A stretch of 64,000 nucleotides of DNA from Methanomassiliicoccaceae archaeon COG_1 (GTDB lineage: Archaea > Thermoplasmatota > Thermoplasmata > Methanomassiliicoccales > Methanomethylophilaceae). The DNA lies in contig JAQQTI010000005.1 in the NCBI GenBank assembly GCA_028561875.1, positions 81,569 to 145,568 of the forward strand, written 5' to 3'. The notes beneath the pieces were generated by a model. It was not told the DNA's origin. It saw only the letters and a list, made by a program, of their open reading frames with translations, and ran no database searches. A program made the translations under genes and the position numbers. Shown in pieces: positions 63,172 to 64,000 of the stretch (position 1 is the first letter of the stretch; the number at the start of each line of letters is the position of its first letter).

Positions 63172-64000
63172 TCAGGCCTCTTCTTCGTCCTCCTTCCTCC
63201 TCCTCCAGAGCAGTATCAGCAGGAAGAGCAAGAGAAGGACGAGAGTGAACAGCACAGCAGCCGCTGCCGCCCAGTGCTTTTCGAGGAACGATCCGCCACC
63301 GCCCCCGTTCGGCCCCGGCTCCGGCCCCGGCTCCGGCGGGATGGGTTTGGGAAGCTTCTCGACGCCGTGAGCGGAGACGACCATGTCCTCGTCGAACAGG
63401 ACGTACAGTGGATTGCCGCTCCTGCCCTGGCAGTCCACCACGGCCTTCCCGACGGAGTAGCCGTCCAGCGCCGTGAGGGTGATGGCAGCGAAGGTGCGGT
63501 CTTCGAAGACGTACTCCCCGGGCTTGGTGACGATTCCGTTCACGACGTAGACCGCGCCCTCGACCTCCGCGAACGTTACCGTCACATGCACCGGCGTGAC
63601 GCGGACGAAGTTTGCGGTCACGGTGCGATCGGCGTCCGCCTTGGCGGGCACCGAGTCCCATCCGGCGAAGACCTGGCCGGAGGCGGCGACCGCCCTGACG
63701 GTGTCGGTGCCGATGGTGAGCGACCTGTCGCCGTTGAGGGCGATGGGCGTGCCCTTCGCCACGGTGACGGAGGTGTGACTCACCGATCCCGCGGCGGCGG
63801 GCTGGGAGGCGAAGGTGAGGGTGACGAACCTGTCGGGATCGCTGGCCGCCCGGAAGAGGGCGGTCACGGTGCAATCGGCGTCCGCCTTGGCGGGCACCGA
63901 GTCCCATCCGGCGAAGACCTGGCCGGAGGCGGCGACCGCCCTGACGGTGTCGGTGCCGATGGTGAGCGACCTGTCGCCGTTGAGGGCGATGGGCGTGCCC
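63172..64000 (-). CDS. Repeat-containing surface protein, C-terminal part (partial, 5' end outside window)
   Basis: At least 276 residues visible. Beta-rich repeats of the InlB B/Big type (VTVAKGTPIALNGDRSLTIGTDTVRAVAASGQVFAGWDSVPAKADAD) are followed by a different beta module, a Pro/Gly-rich spacer (PKPIPPEPGPEPGPNGGGGG), one TM helix (residues ending LLLLFLLILLW) and a charged RRRKEDEEEA tail. This is the wall-spanning linker and membrane anchor of an archaeal adhesin-like protein; it would sit outside the cell with its C-terminus inside. Confidence 0.8.
   Translation of the reverse strand, partial: GTPIALNGDRSLTIGTDTVRAVAASGQVFAGWDSVPAKADADCTVTALFRAASDPDRFVTLTFASQPAAAGSVSHTSVTVAKGTPIALNGDRSLTIGTDTVRAVAASGQVFAGWDSVPAKADADRTVTANFVRVTPVHVTVTFAEVEGAVYVVNGIVTKPGEYVFEDRTFAAITLTALDGYSVGKAVVDCQGRSGNPLYVLFDEDMVVSAHGVEKLPKPIPPEPGPEPGPNGGGGGSFLEKHWAAAAAVLFTLVLLLLFLLILLWRRRKEDEEEA
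63614..64000 (-). repeat. Tandem 246-base (82-residue) repeat in the surface protein
   Basis: The sequence from 63614 reappears at 63860, and the two copies differ at only one base over the ~140 bases visible of the second copy. The period is 246 bases. The near identity at DNA level points to recent duplication or gene conversion; the copy number beyond the window edge is unknown. Confidence 0.85.

Overview
The window is a 64 kb, GC-rich piece of an archaeal chromosome. Core genes are of archaeal type: Hjc resolvase, Orc1/Cdc6, small RFC subunit, Trm1, archaeal RibL and RibC, MptD, THEP1 and archaeal GluRS. Many start codons lie about 25-30 bases downstream of a TATA box with no leader. Several bacterial-type genes are mixed in: formate-tetrahydrofolate ligase, Hsp70/GrpE, PaaK, CysE, FeoAB and several Sel1-repeat proteins. 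Together with two in-frame amber codons inside otherwise intact genes, this fits a methanogen-related Thermoplasmatota lineage such as Methanomassiliicoccales. That placement is an inference; no methanogenesis or pyrrolysine gene lies in the window.

Layout. 1-5.1 kb: housekeeping genes on the plus strand (aspS end, hjc, mptD, THEP1, trm1, purA, NifX-like). 5.2-10.2 kb: UbiD decarboxylase, then a TetR regulator divergent from an MMPL exporter, with matching operators in the shared promoter region. 10.2-11.9 kb: gltX. 12-17.4 kb: minus-strand operon of a methyltransferase, a dockerin-bearing binding protein, a FecCD permease, an ATPase and a MATE exporter. 17.7-19.4 kb: DtxR regulator with a palindromic operator, and a DUF1638 gene. 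19.5-24.1 kb: glyA, a sugar-phosphate isomerase and the riboflavin/FAD operon ribB-ribL-ribC-ribH. 24.4-31.9 kb: aminotransferase, PAPS-reductase-like protein, cysE, cysS, radical SAM protein and a tRNA thiolation enzyme. 31.9-35.3 kb: orc1/cdc6, Nif3-like gene and rfcS. 35.4-45.6 kb: paaK, Sel1 genes, fhs and an iron-uptake locus (feoA, feoB, two small Cys-rich membrane proteins) with a structured leader. 45.6-48.2 kb: ArsR plus a Zn/Cd-type P-ATPase.

The most unusual region is 48.4-60.4 kb. One plus-strand operon encodes a lidless Hsp70 fused to a von Willebrand A domain, a 1006-residue protein with a J-like N-terminus, zinc ribbons and Fn3-like domains, a zinc-ribbon GTPase, a GrpE-like factor and a second lidless Hsp70. 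A second, membrane-anchored zinc-ribbon GTPase lies nearby on the minus strand. This looks like a dedicated Hsp70/GTPase signalling or remodelling machine.

60.6-64 kb holds a parvulin, a Lys/Ala-rich histone-H1-like gene whose DUF2188-like tail is reached only through a canonical -1 slippery heptamer, an HxlR regulator with a large palindrome, a 5S-rRNA-like locus, a short Sel1 gene and the end of a repetitive surface protein.

Several reading frames are broken or run through their expected stops (MMPL, gltX, Nif3-like, pirin/GTPase, possibly ribC). Some of these may be sequencing errors, so single-base claims should be checked against raw reads.
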